Of a stretch of 64,000 bases of DNA, positions 8,124 through 16,792 are shown piece by piece. Location of the stretch: the NCBI RefSeq assembly GCF_017873855.1, contig NZ_JAGGKR010000001.1, positions 1,240,001 through 1,304,000 of the forward strand, read 5' to 3'. The stretch comes from Methanolinea mesophila (GTDB taxonomy: Archaea > Halobacteriota > Methanomicrobia > Methanomicrobiales > Methanospirillaceae). Made by a program: the position numbers and the translations under genes. Below the pieces are notes generated by a model. That model ran no database searches, had not been told where the DNA came from, and saw nothing but the letters and a program-made list of their open reading frames with translations. Each line of letters starts with the position of its first letter. Positions within the stretch are counted from its first letter, which is position 1.

Positions 8124-9245
8124 TCAGGCCTGAATGCCGGTACCTCCGGATAGGTCCCGGTAGAGTCCTTCACGGTCGTACAGCCGGGACATGATGGTAT
8201 TATGGATCTCCACCGCCCGGTTATACTCCTCTGCTATCGCCCGGTAACGTTCGAGGACCGCGTTGTACTCCCCGACGAGCCGGTTATATTCCTCGACACG
8301 GGCGTTATAGGCCGAGACGCTGCCCCCTCTCCGCAGGCTCCGGAGTATAGCGTCCATGCCGTCGATCCGGGCGGACAGCTCTTCCATGTCCCGCTCCGTC
8401 CGGTTAAGCTCCGGACCCGACTCCTCCATTCGCCCGATCGCCTCATTTCTTGCGTCCCAGATGTATCCGGTCTCGTTGCAGCGGGCATACAGGGTCCCCC
8501 CGGTGCTCACCGGGATCACCCGGGGTGCGGAGGTCAGGGTGGTCCCTCCTTCGAGTTCAAAGACTGCAACACCCACCAGGGAGAACTTTGTGGTCTCCAC
8601 GTACGCGAACCCGGTGTCCCCGTACAACCCCTCCGTCGCTCCCACTCCCACTGCCATGTGCTTCTCGTCCGGGAAATAAAGGAGAGAGACGCGATATCCC
8701 TCGCGGCTAAGCAGCGCCGCGAGAAGTATGCTCTTGTCGTCGCAGTCGCCCGCCCCCTGCACCAGCGTCTCGACCGGGTAAAGGGGGGCGTTAACCTCTC
8801 CGGTACGGTAGGGGATCTGCTGGACGAACGAGGCGAGGAGCTCCAGGTATTCATCCTCATCGAGATCCTGTTCGTCTCGTATCACCCGGAATTCGCCGAG
8901 AACCCTGTCGTATGCCGGTATTTCTGCAGGGTCGAGGATCATCGCCCGGTAGAGGCCTGCCGTCCATTCGTCTTCCCCTACGGATTCGTCGTAAATCGTG
9001 GCCGTTTTATCCTGGGCGGCGGCCGCCTCGTATATCCCCCGGTCGACCGGAAAGGCGAGGGTATACTCGCCGCGCTCAAACCGGAACGGGTATTCCGGCG
9101 TGGCAAGGTCTCCCCGGCCGGACTCCGGTGAAAGTGCCGGATACACCACAGGGGGGTGGAAGAAGGGGAGACTCCCCGTGCACCCGGAGAGTACTACCGT
9201 CGCAAGGACCGTCGATGCAAGAACGAAAAGTATGGCCGGCCTCAT
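8124..9245 (-). CDS. Lipoprotein with transglutaminase-like domain and C-terminal coiled coil
   Basis: A 373-residue exported lipoprotein: an N-terminal hydrophobic segment ends in the lipobox LSGC (Cys22). The middle (about 120-215) matches a transglutaminase-like cysteine protease fold: GDCDDKS with the putative nucleophile Cys168, and KHMAVGVG with His196. The last 100 residues (ELNRTERDMEELSARID, then repeated YNR/EYN units) predict a long coiled coil. It follows a HAD phosphatase by 2 bases, after a glutamine amidotransferase, so the three share an operon. Surface protein or peptide processing is plausible; the substrate is unknown. Confidence 0.8.
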   Translation of the reverse strand: MRPAILFVLASTVLATVVLSGCTGSLPFFHPPVVYPALSPESGRGDLATPEYPFRFERGEYTLAFPVDRGIYEAAAAQDKTATIYDESVGEDEWTAGLYRAMILDPAEIPAYDRVLGEFRVIRDEQDLDEDEYLELLASFVQQIPYRTGEVNAPLYPVETLVQGAGDCDDKSILLAALLSREGYRVSLLYFPDEKHMAVGVGATEGLYGDTGFAYVETTKFSLVGVAVFELEGGTTLTSAPRVIPVSTGGTLYARCNETGYIWDARNEAIGRMEESGPELNRTERDMEELSARIDGMDAILRSLRRGGSVSAYNARVEEYNRLVGEYNAVLERYRAIAEEYNRAVEIHNTIMSRLYDREGLYRDLSGGTGIQA

Positions 9246-9246
9246 T

Positions 9247-10014
9247 TCAAAGCATTTTTTCCAGACCCGCGAAGGTATCGATGATGGCCGTGGGGGTCAC
9301 CGGGGACGCGCGGGTGACTTCGGGGCGGAACTTGCCCGTGCGGACGAGTATCCCCTTCATGCCGCACGAGATCGCCCCACCGATATCGGTCTCTATGTCG
9401 TCCCCGATCATTGCGACGCGTCCCGCTGGGAGGCCGACGGCCTCGAGTGCCAGGCGGAAGAACTCCGGCGAGGGTTTCCCCATGACCAGGGCAGGTTTCC
9501 TGGTCGCGAATTCCAGCGCCTGGACGAAGGGGCCCGCCGAGAGGGCCAGGCCGTCTGGAGCCATCCAGTACCGGTCCTTCTCGAGCGCGACTATCCCGGC
9601 GCCGTCCATCACGAACCGGAAGGCCTGGTTCATCCGGGCGTAGGAAAAGTTATCGCCGGCGTCCCCCACCACCACCTGTTCCACATCCCGGTCCACCGGA
9701 GAGTACCCGGCATCCAGGAACTCCGTATCGACATCGCCGGTGGTGACCAGGTGTACCCGGGGAGCGCCCTGTTGTGCAAGCCATGCGATCGCGGCTACCG
9801 CCGGGGTAAAGATCTCCTCCGGCGCGACCGAAAACCCCATCCCCTGCAACTTCCGGCATATGGTCCGTCTTGATTTCCTCGTGGTATTGGAGACGAACCG
9901 GAATGGGATATTTTTCTCCCGGATGACCTCCAGCATCCCGGCGGCGCCCGGCGTACCTTCATCGCCCACGTAGAGCACCCCGTCCAGGTCGATCAGCAGT
10001 CCCTCTATTGCCAT
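9247..10014 (-). CDS. HAD-superfamily IIA phosphatase (NagD-like)
   Basis: A 255-residue phosphatase with motif I DLDGVLY, motif II SNTT, motif III region GKPSPEFF and motif IV MIGDDIETDIGGA, the order and spacing of HAD subfamily IIA (NagD/phosphoglycolate phosphatase-like). The cap insertion between motifs II and III contains the LVTTGDVDTE segment. It overlaps the upstream amidotransferase gene by 10 bases and precedes the lipoprotein gene by 2. The substrate is not evident from sequence. Confidence 0.88.
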   Translation of the reverse strand: MAIEGLLIDLDGVLYVGDEGTPGAAGMLEVIREKNIPFRFVSNTTRKSRRTICRKLQGMGFSVAPEEIFTPAVAAIAWLAQQGAPRVHLVTTGDVDTEFLDAGYSPVDRDVEQVVVGDAGDNFSYARMNQAFRFVMDGAGIVALEKDRYWMAPDGLALSAGPFVQALEFATRKPALVMGKPSPEFFRLALEAVGLPAGRVAMIGDDIETDIGGAISCGMKGILVRTGKFRPEVTRASPVTPTAIIDTFAGLEKML

Positions 10015-10673
10015 CGCCCGTTCTCCATCGAGGCGAACCTGTTCACAGTCTCCCTGCAGAGCGAGATGCTCCGATCCAGGTATATCCGGGTATCCGACAG
10101 GATTTTCTCTCTCTGCGGTTCATCCAGGGTCTTTCCCCACCGGGCGATGATCTCTCCGGTGACTTCCATGTGAAACTGTACCCCCAGTGCGGAACCGAGC
10201 GAGAACATCTGGTGGGGGACCCGCTCCCCTTTCACCATCAGCCGGGCGCTTCCGGGGAGGTCGAAGGTGTCCCGGTGCCACTGGAACACGAAGAAGTCTT
10301 CCGGAACAGGTTTTCCGGGGAGAGGTACGAGCGAGCTGACCCGGTTCCACCCCTTCTCCTCGATGCCGGGATAGACGCGACAGCCCATCGCCGAGGCTAT
10401 CATCTGGGCACCCAGGCAGAGCCCGAGTACAGGACGATTGTCCGCGATGCATCTCCGTATCAGCGCCTTCTCCTGGGAAAGGAACGGGTACTCCTTCTCG
10501 TCGTTCACGCTCATCACTCCCCCGAGGATGACGAGCCGGTCGGGAAGGATCGCGGGATCGACCTCTCCGGTGCGGTAGAGGGGAACGACCTCCGCCTCGT
10601 GCCCACCCTCCTTCAGGATATCAAGGATTACCCCTGGCGGTTCCTGTTCCCCATGCTGGAAGATGGTGATCAT
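10005..10673 (-). CDS. Class I glutamine amidotransferase-like protein
   Basis: GATase1-fold protein of 222 residues from ATG 10673, with the nucleophile elbow GLCLGAQMI and the C-terminal catalytic-type histidine in GVQFHMEVT. The VILGGVMSVND segment is typical of free-standing GMP-synthase-like amidotransferases (COG0518). The reading frame extends to 10745, but the added residues do not match the family start MITIFQHG. It is the first gene of a likely operon with a HAD phosphatase and a lipoprotein; the reaction served by the released ammonia, or a peptidase role, is unknown. Confidence 0.82.
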   Translation of the reverse strand: MITIFQHGEQEPPGVILDILKEGGHEAEVVPLYRTGEVDPAILPDRLVILGGVMSVNDEKEYPFLSQEKALIRRCIADNRPVLGLCLGAQMIASAMGCRVYPGIEEKGWNRVSSLVPLPGKPVPEDFFVFQWHRDTFDLPGSARLMVKGERVPHQMFSLGSALGVQFHMEVTGEIIARWGKTLDEPQREKILSDTRIYLDRSISLCRETVNRFASMENGRWQ

Positions 10674-10790
10674 AACAGGATCGTTATCTTCAGGGAGTAT
10701 AATCGCTTTCCGGGCCGGACGCACTGATCCACTTTCACTCCGCACCCGAACCCTGTATATCTGCAGGGCAGGAACTATTGACCTGATCAG

Positions 10791-11873
10791 ATGAACTCAC
10801 CCCTGGCCTACGACGCGATCAGCAGGCAATGGCAGGAAAGGGCGGACGCAGGAAGGGATTACACCGTAATCCGGAACGATAATATCTTCCGGAGCAGTTT
10901 TTCCGACTCCTACATCTTCGAATCCGATTTCCGGAGCGCGGGGACACTGCTCGCATCGCTGGTGGACCGTTACGGGGGGATCCCGGTGGAGGACGCGGTT
11001 CCTGGCACGGTAGAGGAGACCGGCGAGGGGACGTGTTACCGGATCGATACCCGGATCCCCCTGCAGGTACCGGCATACGGGGAGACGAGAGTGAAGGAGC
11101 GGCTTCTCTCCGAGCTGACCCTGATATGGGGGATCGGGAACAAGACCGAAGGCGAGCTGAAGAAACGGGGATACCGGAGGATACCGGACCTGGTCCACCA
11201 CCGGAAATACCAGCGGAGAGCGGCCGAATGCCTGTCCGTCATATCCGATGCGGATCCCGAAACCCTCACCCGCTGGGTCTCCCGTAAGAGTTCCCCTGCG
11301 CACCCCCTCTCCATGCTCGCTTCCGGGCTTTTCCCCCCGGAGCGGCTGGTATTCCTTGACCTGGAAACGCTGGGATTCTTCTCCCGGCCGATCATCCTCT
11401 TTGGGATCGGGAGGTTTTCGGGGCAGGAGCTCGTGGTGTCCCAGTACCTCCTCCGGGGGATCGAGGAAGAACTGCCTTCCCTCCTCCGGGCCTCGGAACT
11501 CCTCGGACCGGGGACGGTGGCGGTCACCTACAACGGCAAGTCGTTCGACATTCCCTACCTCAGGGAGCGACTTGCATTCTACGGGGAGTTTCCTCCCCTT
11601 TCAGGGGTACATTTCGATCTCCTGCACCACTCGCGGAGGAGGTGGAAGGACCGTTTCCCCGACTGCAGGCTCTCTACGCTGGAGAAGCGGCTTTTCGGGG
11701 TGCGCCGCGAGGAGGACGTGCCGAGCGCCATGGTCCCCGAGTTCTACGAGACGTACCTGCGCACTGGCAACCCCGGGCCCCTGGTCCCCATCGTGACGCA
11801 CAACTGCCAGGACGTGGTGAGCCTCGCACGGCTCTTCGCCCTGCTCTCGGAGGAGTGCCATGAGTGTGCATGA
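10791..11873 (+). CDS. RNase H-like exonuclease, MrfB/YprB-like
   Basis: A 360-residue nuclease-type protein. The N-terminal half contains a helix-hairpin-helix-like segment (LIWGIGNKTEGELKKRGY, about 111-128). The C-terminal half has an RNase H/3'-5' exonuclease fold: FLDLETLGF (Asp190, Glu192), VTYNGKSFDIPYL and HNCQDVVSLARL supply the acidic residues. This matches the YprB RNase H-like family (PF13482), whose Bacillus member MrfB acts with helicase MrfA in mitomycin C repair (established knowledge). It overlaps the helicase gene by 14 bases. A TATA-like stretch lies near 10754. Participation in DNA repair here is inferred from the pairing. Confidence 0.82.
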   Translation: MNSPLAYDAISRQWQERADAGRDYTVIRNDNIFRSSFSDSYIFESDFRSAGTLLASLVDRYGGIPVEDAVPGTVEETGEGTCYRIDTRIPLQVPAYGETRVKERLLSELTLIWGIGNKTEGELKKRGYRRIPDLVHHRKYQRRAAECLSVISDADPETLTRWVSRKSSPAHPLSMLASGLFPPERLVFLDLETLGFFSRPIILFGIGRFSGQELVVSQYLLRGIEEELPSLLRASELLGPGTVAVTYNGKSFDIPYLRERLAFYGEFPPLSGVHFDLLHHSRRRWKDRFPDCRLSTLEKRLFGVRREEDVPSAMVPEFYETYLRTGNPGPLVPIVTHNCQDVVSLARLFALLSEECHECA

Positions 11874-14193
11874 GCTCCTCCGCGATATCCGGAACGACCC
11901 GGGATTTGCGCCCGCTATCGCCCACGTAGAGAGCATTCCCCCGAGGGTTGCCGATTACGGCCCGGTCCCGGCCATGCTCTCGCCCCCGGCCCGGTCTTAC
12001 CTCGAGCGCAGGTCAATCCGCCCGTACTCCCACCAGTGCCGGAGCATGGAGACGCTCAGGGAGGGAAAACACCTGATCCTCACCACACCCACGGCATCGG
12101 GAAAGACCCTCGCTTTCACCCTCCCCATCTTCGACCGGCTCTGGGAGGACCCCGATGCCTGCGCACTCCTGGTCTACCCCACCAAGGCACTCACCTACGA
12201 CCAGCTGCAGGCCGTCCGGGAGATGGAGGAGGGGACCGGGATCAGCGCCTATCCCGCGGTATACGACGGCGACACCCCACGAGAGAAGCGGCCCCGGATC
12301 CGGGAACTCTCCAGGGTGGTCCTCACCAATCCCTACGAGCTCCACCACATCCTCCCCTGGCACCACCAGTGGGCGAGGTTCTTCTCACACCTCCAGTTCG
12401 TGGTCTTCGACGAGGCGCACCGCTACCGGGGGGTCTTCGGCTCCCAGATGGCGTATCTTATCCGCAGGCTGCGGAGGGTCTGCCGGCACTACGGGTCCGA
12501 CCCGCAATTCGTCCTCTCCACTGCGACCCTGGCAAACCCGGGTGAGTTCGGGGAGCGGTTGTGCGGGGTCCCGTTCCAGGTGGAGAGCCGGGACGGGTCG
12601 CCCGCAGGGCCCCGGCAGTTCATCCTGTACAACCCCTTTTACGCGGGAGTGGAAGGGCACTCGGTCCACCGCGAGACCGCGGACCTGGTCGCCGCCTGCG
12701 TCCGTCACGGGTTGCAGACGCTCTGTTTCACCGGTTCGCGGAAGATCGCCGAACTGGTGTCCACCTGGACCAGGGAGGCGCTCCCCCCCGGGCCGAGCGG
12801 GGCCGCGGGAGCGCCGGGCAGAGGGATCGCCGCATACCGGGCGGGGTACCTCCCGGAGGAGCGGCGGGAGATAGAGCGCAGTCTCAAGAACGGCCTGTTG
12901 CAGGCGGTGGTCTCCACGAACGCCCTGGAGGTGGGGATCGACGTGGGCTCCCTCGATGCGGTGATCCTTTCAGGGTACCCGGGCACGATGATCTCCACCT
13001 GGCAGCAGGCCGGCAGGGCGGGACGTTCCGGGCAGGAGTCGGCGGCGCTGATGGTGGGGTTCGCCAATCCCCTTGACCAGTATTTCATGCGCCACCCCGG
13101 GTCGTTCTTTTCGGCCGGGCACGAACATGCCATCATCGACCTGGAAAACCCCTACATTCTCTCAGGGCAGGTGCTCTGTGCGGCCGCGGAACTGCCCCTC
13201 TCCCCCGAGACCGACGGGGCACTCTTCGGCCCCCATCTCGAAGGAATTCTGACCGCCCACCGGGACTGTTCCCTCGTCCGCCCCACCCGGAGGGGGTGGG
13301 TCTACTCCGGAAGCAAGAGGCCCGCGGAGCTGGTCGGGATGGGCGACGGGGGCCGGGAGAGTTATCAGGTCGTATGCGACGGGTCGGTCCTGGAGACCAT
13401 GGACCGGGCGCAGGCGTTCAGGGAGGCGCACAAGGGGGCAGTCCTGCTCCACCAGGGAGACCAGTATCTGGTGTCGGAGATGGACCTCTCCCACCACCTG
13501 GTCAACGTGGATAAGGTCGAGGTCGATTATTACACCCGCCCCCTGAAGTCGGTGGAGATAGAGGTCGTCCGGACCATCGAGCAGAGAAACGAGAACGGGA
13601 TCGATCTCGCCTTCGGGGAGGTCAGGGTTACGGAACAGTACTATGCGTACCGGATCATGCAGTACGACGCGATCCTCGGGGTGGAACCTCTGGAACTCCC
13701 CGCACTTAGTTTTGTCACCAAGTCCCTCTGGTTCGAGGTACCCGAACGGATCGAGCGGCAGGTGCGGACCTCCGGGGGCGACCTCGGCGGCGGGATGCAC
13801 GGGGTGGAACACGCGTTCATCGCAATGATGCCGTTCCATGTGCTCTGCGACCGTTGGGATATCGGGGGGCTCTCCACCCCGTTCCACCCCGGGTTCGGGG
13901 CACCGGTGATCTTCGTATACGACGGGTACGAGGGGGGTATCGGGCTCTCTGAAAAAGCGTACCGGATCTTTTTCGATATCTGCGACACCACCCGCCGGCT
14001 GGTCCGGGACTGCGGGTGCGAGGAGGGGTGCCCTGCCTGCATCCTCTCTCCCAAATGCGGCAACGATAACCAGCCCCTTGACAAGCGGGCCGCCATGGTC
14101 ATCCTGGAGGGGCTTCTACACCGTGACGACCCCGCCCTCCAAGGAACCGCGGGATCGTCCGGAAACGAGGTCGTTTCCGGAACTTCTTCCTAA
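11860..14193 (+). CDS. DEAD/DEAH-box helicase with DUF1998 domain, MrfA/YprA-like
   Basis: A 777-residue superfamily 2 helicase: Walker A TPTASGKT (76-83), DEAH box VVFDEAHRYRG (184-187), motif III LSTATLANP, motif V TNALEVGIDVG, motif VI QQAGRAGRSG. The C-terminal region carries the four-cysteine DUF1998 signature CGCEEGCPACILSPKC, the hallmark of the COG1205/MrfA family. It is translationally coupled to the upstream exonuclease gene. Bacillus MrfA uses the cysteine cluster and works with MrfB on interstrand crosslinks (family knowledge); the same role here is inferred. The gene order is the reverse of yprA-yprB. Confidence 0.9.
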   Translation: MSVHELLRDIRNDPGFAPAIAHVESIPPRVADYGPVPAMLSPPARSYLERRSIRPYSHQCRSMETLREGKHLILTTPTASGKTLAFTLPIFDRLWEDPDACALLVYPTKALTYDQLQAVREMEEGTGISAYPAVYDGDTPREKRPRIRELSRVVLTNPYELHHILPWHHQWARFFSHLQFVVFDEAHRYRGVFGSQMAYLIRRLRRVCRHYGSDPQFVLSTATLANPGEFGERLCGVPFQVESRDGSPAGPRQFILYNPFYAGVEGHSVHRETADLVAACVRHGLQTLCFTGSRKIAELVSTWTREALPPGPSGAAGAPGRGIAAYRAGYLPEERREIERSLKNGLLQAVVSTNALEVGIDVGSLDAVILSGYPGTMISTWQQAGRAGRSGQESAALMVGFANPLDQYFMRHPGSFFSAGHEHAIIDLENPYILSGQVLCAAAELPLSPETDGALFGPHLEGILTAHRDCSLVRPTRRGWVYSGSKRPAELVGMGDGGRESYQVVCDGSVLETMDRAQAFREAHKGAVLLHQGDQYLVSEMDLSHHLVNVDKVEVDYYTRPLKSVEIEVVRTIEQRNENGIDLAFGEVRVTEQYYAYRIMQYDAILGVEPLELPALSFVTKSLWFEVPERIERQVRTSGGDLGGGMHGVEHAFIAMMPFHVLCDRWDIGGLSTPFHPGFGAPVIFVYDGYEGGIGLSEKAYRIFFDICDTTRRLVRDCGCEEGCPACILSPKCGNDNQPLDKRAAMVILEGLLHRDDPALQGTAGSSGNEVVSGTSS

Positions 14194-14486
14194 AGATGAG
14201 AGGGTGGGATGATACCACCTAAATCTTTTCGCCCATCTCTTTGCCCGTGATGAGCCTGAAAAGACCCCCCGGTATATCACCCCGCGTCGGTCATCCAAAT
14301 AGCTCAGGCCGGGAGCTCCCGGACTCCGGAACGGCAGGGAGTTTACCATTACAATCTAACGCCTCTCGTGAGCCGAGGCCGCTGCGGGCAGGAAAAACTG
14401 CCCTTCAGATAAGTTTTAAACCAGGTCAAAACCGAATGTCCGGAGGACTCTCCGCGAACACGAAAAAAAGAACCGGGAGTTCCCCG
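14194..14486. other. Intergenic region between convergent genes
   Basis: About 290 bases between the helicase gene and the convergent encapsulin gene. A plus-strand frame crosses it but lacks any recognisable protein pattern or ribosome-binding site. I see no tRNA-like fold. Short A/T-rich runs near 14462-14468 may end transcripts. Confidence 0.4.
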
Positions 14487-15284
14487 TTATTCCCTATCTT
14501 TCAAGACACAGATCGCCCCGGGCTCACGGATAAGCAGGGCGAGGCTCTCGGTGATTGAAAACTCCAGGCTGTCCCCCACCGGGCCGATGTACCCTATGGT
14601 CATGTCCTGGCCGAGAACGATGGAGGCGTACATCTTCCCTGAGGCGATCAGCACCCCGCCGCTCTTCAGAGAGGGGGCCTTGTAGACCCCGGCGGAGACG
14701 ATGCTCTTCAGGTTCTCGAGTTCAGTGCCGGTCCCCTGGATGAATGCCCGATACAGGAGGTTGTACCGCGACGGTGCGAGTGCAAGGCTGTATGGGCCGT
14801 GGAACCCCGCCTCGTCGAGCTTCGTCAGGGCCTGGATGATATCGTCCGCGGCCTTCCCGACGGTATTCCAGGACGCGAGCTTGTGGGAGTTTGCACCCTC
14901 CACGCTCATCAGCCCGGGGCATCCCTCGACTCCTTCGAAGACCAGGGCGTCTTCCTGCCCCGCGCACTCGAGGGCGGCGGCTGCCACCGGCGATGCAGTG
15001 AACGGCAGGCCGGTCTGCTCGTATGCCATAAGGTCCCTGATCCCCAGGCAGAAGGTGGTGTAGAGCATGGTGACCGGGACAAACTGGCTGGTGATCATAC
15101 ATTCGGATACCTGGCAGTCCTCGAGGGGAATTCCCTTCAGTCCCAGCCCGTACGGGCCTTCGATATGAAGGAGCTTCCGCCCGGTCAGGATGCTCTTTGC
15201 CGCGCCCGCCATGGTCGCATCGAGCATCTTCCAGGTCTCGCCCCCGATAGGGGCTTCTTCACGTGCGAGATATTTTGATGCCAT
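14487..15284 (-). CDS. Family 1 encapsulin nanocompartment shell protein
   Basis: Shell protein with the HK97 phage-capsid fold that self-assembles into a protein compartment (linocin M18/encapsulin family). It is 265 residues, the family's usual length. It begins MASKYLAREEAPIGGETW, followed by IEGPYGLGLKGIPL (the VEGPxGW-type motif), GFHGPYSLALAP and YNLLYRA, and ends with FSITESLALLIREPGAICVL, where IxESxAxRIxxP-type residues are recognisable. A very strong ribosome-binding site (GGAGAGGAGG) precedes ATG 15284. It lies 15 bases after a ferritin-like gene whose C-terminus carries the encapsulation peptide, so cargo and shell are co-expressed. The contents are therefore probably iron. Confidence 0.93.
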   Translation of the reverse strand: MASKYLAREEAPIGGETWKMLDATMAGAAKSILTGRKLLHIEGPYGLGLKGIPLEDCQVSECMITSQFVPVTMLYTTFCLGIRDLMAYEQTGLPFTASPVAAAALECAGQEDALVFEGVEGCPGLMSVEGANSHKLASWNTVGKAADDIIQALTKLDEAGFHGPYSLALAPSRYNLLYRAFIQGTGTELENLKSIVSAGVYKAPSLKSGGVLIASGKMYASIVLGQDMTIGYIGPVGDSLEFSITESLALLIREPGAICVLKDRE

Positions 15285-15299
15285 AATTTCCTCCTCTCC

Positions 15300-15665
15300 T
15301 TATTCCTTCATGGACCCGATGGTCAGGTCCGATGACTCTTCGGCCGGTACTGCGGGCTCTTTCCCTGACACGCGGGCGATCATCGCCTCGACCTCCGCGG
15401 TGCCGTCTGCATAGAACCCCGCTTCGTCCGGGGCGAGTTCAATAAGCAGACGGATGAACTCGCCGGCGTGGACACGTTCTTCGTCCGCGATGTCCATGAG
15501 CACCGCCTTTGCGAGGGGGTCGTCGGTAGACTCCGCGAGCTGGGTGTAAACCTGGATCGCCTCGTACTCGTCTGCGACGCTAATTCGTATCGCCCTGACA
15601 AGCTCGCTTTTTGTGAGTTTTCTCTCACTGTTTTTTCCCGAAAATGGGGTTGAAAATTCCACCAT
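15300..15665 (-). CDS. Encapsulated ferritin-like protein (EncFtn-type cargo)
   Basis: Cargo ferroxidase of 121 residues. Two helices carry Glu33, Tyr40, Glu63 and His66, with the same spacings (E-x6-Y and E-x2-H) as the di-iron ligands of Rhodospirillum rubrum EncFtn (E32, Y39, E62, H65, from family knowledge). A disordered linker leads to the C-terminal SSDLTIGSMKE, which matches the LTIGSLx encapsulin-targeting peptide. ATG 15665 has GGAG 9 bases upstream. The shell gene follows at once. In described systems such proteins oxidise Fe(II) and load the compartment with mineral; oxidative-stress protection in an anaerobe is a reasonable inference. Confidence 0.92.
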   Translation of the reverse strand: MVEFSTPFSGKNSERKLTKSELVRAIRISVADEYEAIQVYTQLAESTDDPLAKAVLMDIADEERVHAGEFIRLLIELAPDEAGFYADGTAEVEAMIARVSGKEPAVPAEESSDLTIGSMKE

Positions 15666-15951
15666 ATGTCATTGCTCCAATTTATTTTTCCAAACGGCTC
15701 CGCCGTTTTTTATGGGTCCTGCATTTTTGGAATACAGGAATCGCGGTGAGTGTTAAAAGGGGATCCTCACGAACCCTCTACCCGTAATATACCCTATGGG
15801 ACATATATACGTATGCCTCAAGCAGCCCTGAAAATGCCCGGGAAACTCCCTTCCGGCCATAAATTAGATATTACCGCCGCCGGGGTTCCTGCAGAGTACC
15901 CCCGGCCTTTCCGATTCGTTTTTATTTTCCGCAGGCTTTCCGGGATACTGT
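15666..15951. other. Intergenic region upstream of the encapsulin operon
   Basis: 286 bases between the encapsulin operon start and the end of the DUF2284 gene. The near part holds the palindrome and TATA-like sequence. The remainder contains a TATATATACGT stretch near 15803 and a short plus-strand frame with no protein signature. No further gene is supported. Confidence 0.4.
15692..15708. promoter_or_regulatory. Palindrome in the encapsulin operon promoter
   Basis: Perfect inverted repeat AAACGGC-TCC-GCCGTTT located 27-43 bases upstream of the ferritin-like start. On the minus strand a TATA-like CATAAAAAAC overlaps its far arm (15706-15715), which would put the transcription start near 15680. 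A protein bound here would block polymerase entry, so this is a candidate repressor operator; an RNA hairpin is the alternative. Confidence 0.45.
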
Positions 15952-16593
15952 CTATTCCAGCAAAACCAGCCCGATGGAGGTGATGTTACCATGTACCACC
16001 TTCCCGTACTCGAGGTCCTTGCAGGGGATTGTGCGGAGCATCCACCCTGCCCGGGCGGCGGTGGCAAAGACGTCCATACCGGCGGCTTCCATGCTGGGAC
16101 GGACCAGATCCATGTGCCGGCACCTCCTGCGGGAGCTCTCGTCCACCACCCCCTCGCACTCCTCCGCGATGCACTCCTCGCAGTAGATGCAGGGATACCC
16201 GCCGAACCCGAAAGCCTTGTAAAAGCCGTCGTAAAATGCAGTTTTTTCCAGGAGGTGCACGGTCGTGTTCACCCAGAGGATAAGGTCCCTGTAAAACCCG
16301 TGGAAGTCCTCGGGAATATCCTCCGGGCCGAAAGACTCATGACCGGGGACCCCCTCGAAACGGAGCAGAATCGCCGTCTGGTACTCGTTCACCATGGCCC
16401 GCGTTTCCCGGGGAGAAGGAGCGTACGGCGGGCATGAAAGGTGTTTTGCATACCCCTTGCATCCGAAACGACACTTGAACCGCACCCATTCTGCGATCAC
16501 CACGTCTTTTGCGGGAATTGCCCTGACCTGGACTCCCCTGTCGGAGGCTATCCCGGTCAGCTTCCCGATCTCATGCTCGAGCACCGGCACCAT
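15952..16593 (-). CDS. DUF2284 predicted metal-binding protein
   Basis: A 213-residue soluble protein with the DUF2284 cysteine pattern. The N-terminal CRFGCKGYAKHLSCPPYAPS is followed by a central CIYCEECIAEECEG and a conserved C-terminal region (ATAARAGW, then GLVLLE). The clustered cysteines suggest Fe-S or other metal binding. The family is widespread in anaerobes and has no established reaction. The gene stands alone between two intergenic regions of 200-290 bases. Confidence 0.85.
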   Translation of the reverse strand: MVPVLEHEIGKLTGIASDRGVQVRAIPAKDVVIAEWVRFKCRFGCKGYAKHLSCPPYAPSPRETRAMVNEYQTAILLRFEGVPGHESFGPEDIPEDFHGFYRDLILWVNTTVHLLEKTAFYDGFYKAFGFGGYPCIYCEECIAEECEGVVDESSRRRCRHMDLVRPSMEAAGMDVFATAARAGWMLRTIPCKDLEYGKVVHGNITSIGLVLLE

Positions 16594-16792
16594 CGTGAGA
16601 CCTCTCGATGGAGGGTCTTTTCACCGGGAACGATAATGGTTTCCCGGTTTCTCACCCGACAGGTTTCCGCCAGTGAGCCAATCCGGGATATTTTTCGTCT
16701 TCACCCCATTGCAGGGGATATTGACCGCGAATCGAAAGGAAACAGACCAGGGGCCGGGTCTCTGGTAAAAAAGTGAGTGTGAAGAGCGCGCG

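Noticed and set aside
14241-14558. Short plus-strand frame in the gap before the encapsulin gene
   Set aside because: No recognisable protein pattern and no ribosome-binding site; it runs into the antisense of the encapsulin gene.
15750-15983. 77-codon plus-strand frame upstream of the encapsulin operon
   Set aside because: No homology and no plausible start signal; overlaps the DUF2284 gene end.
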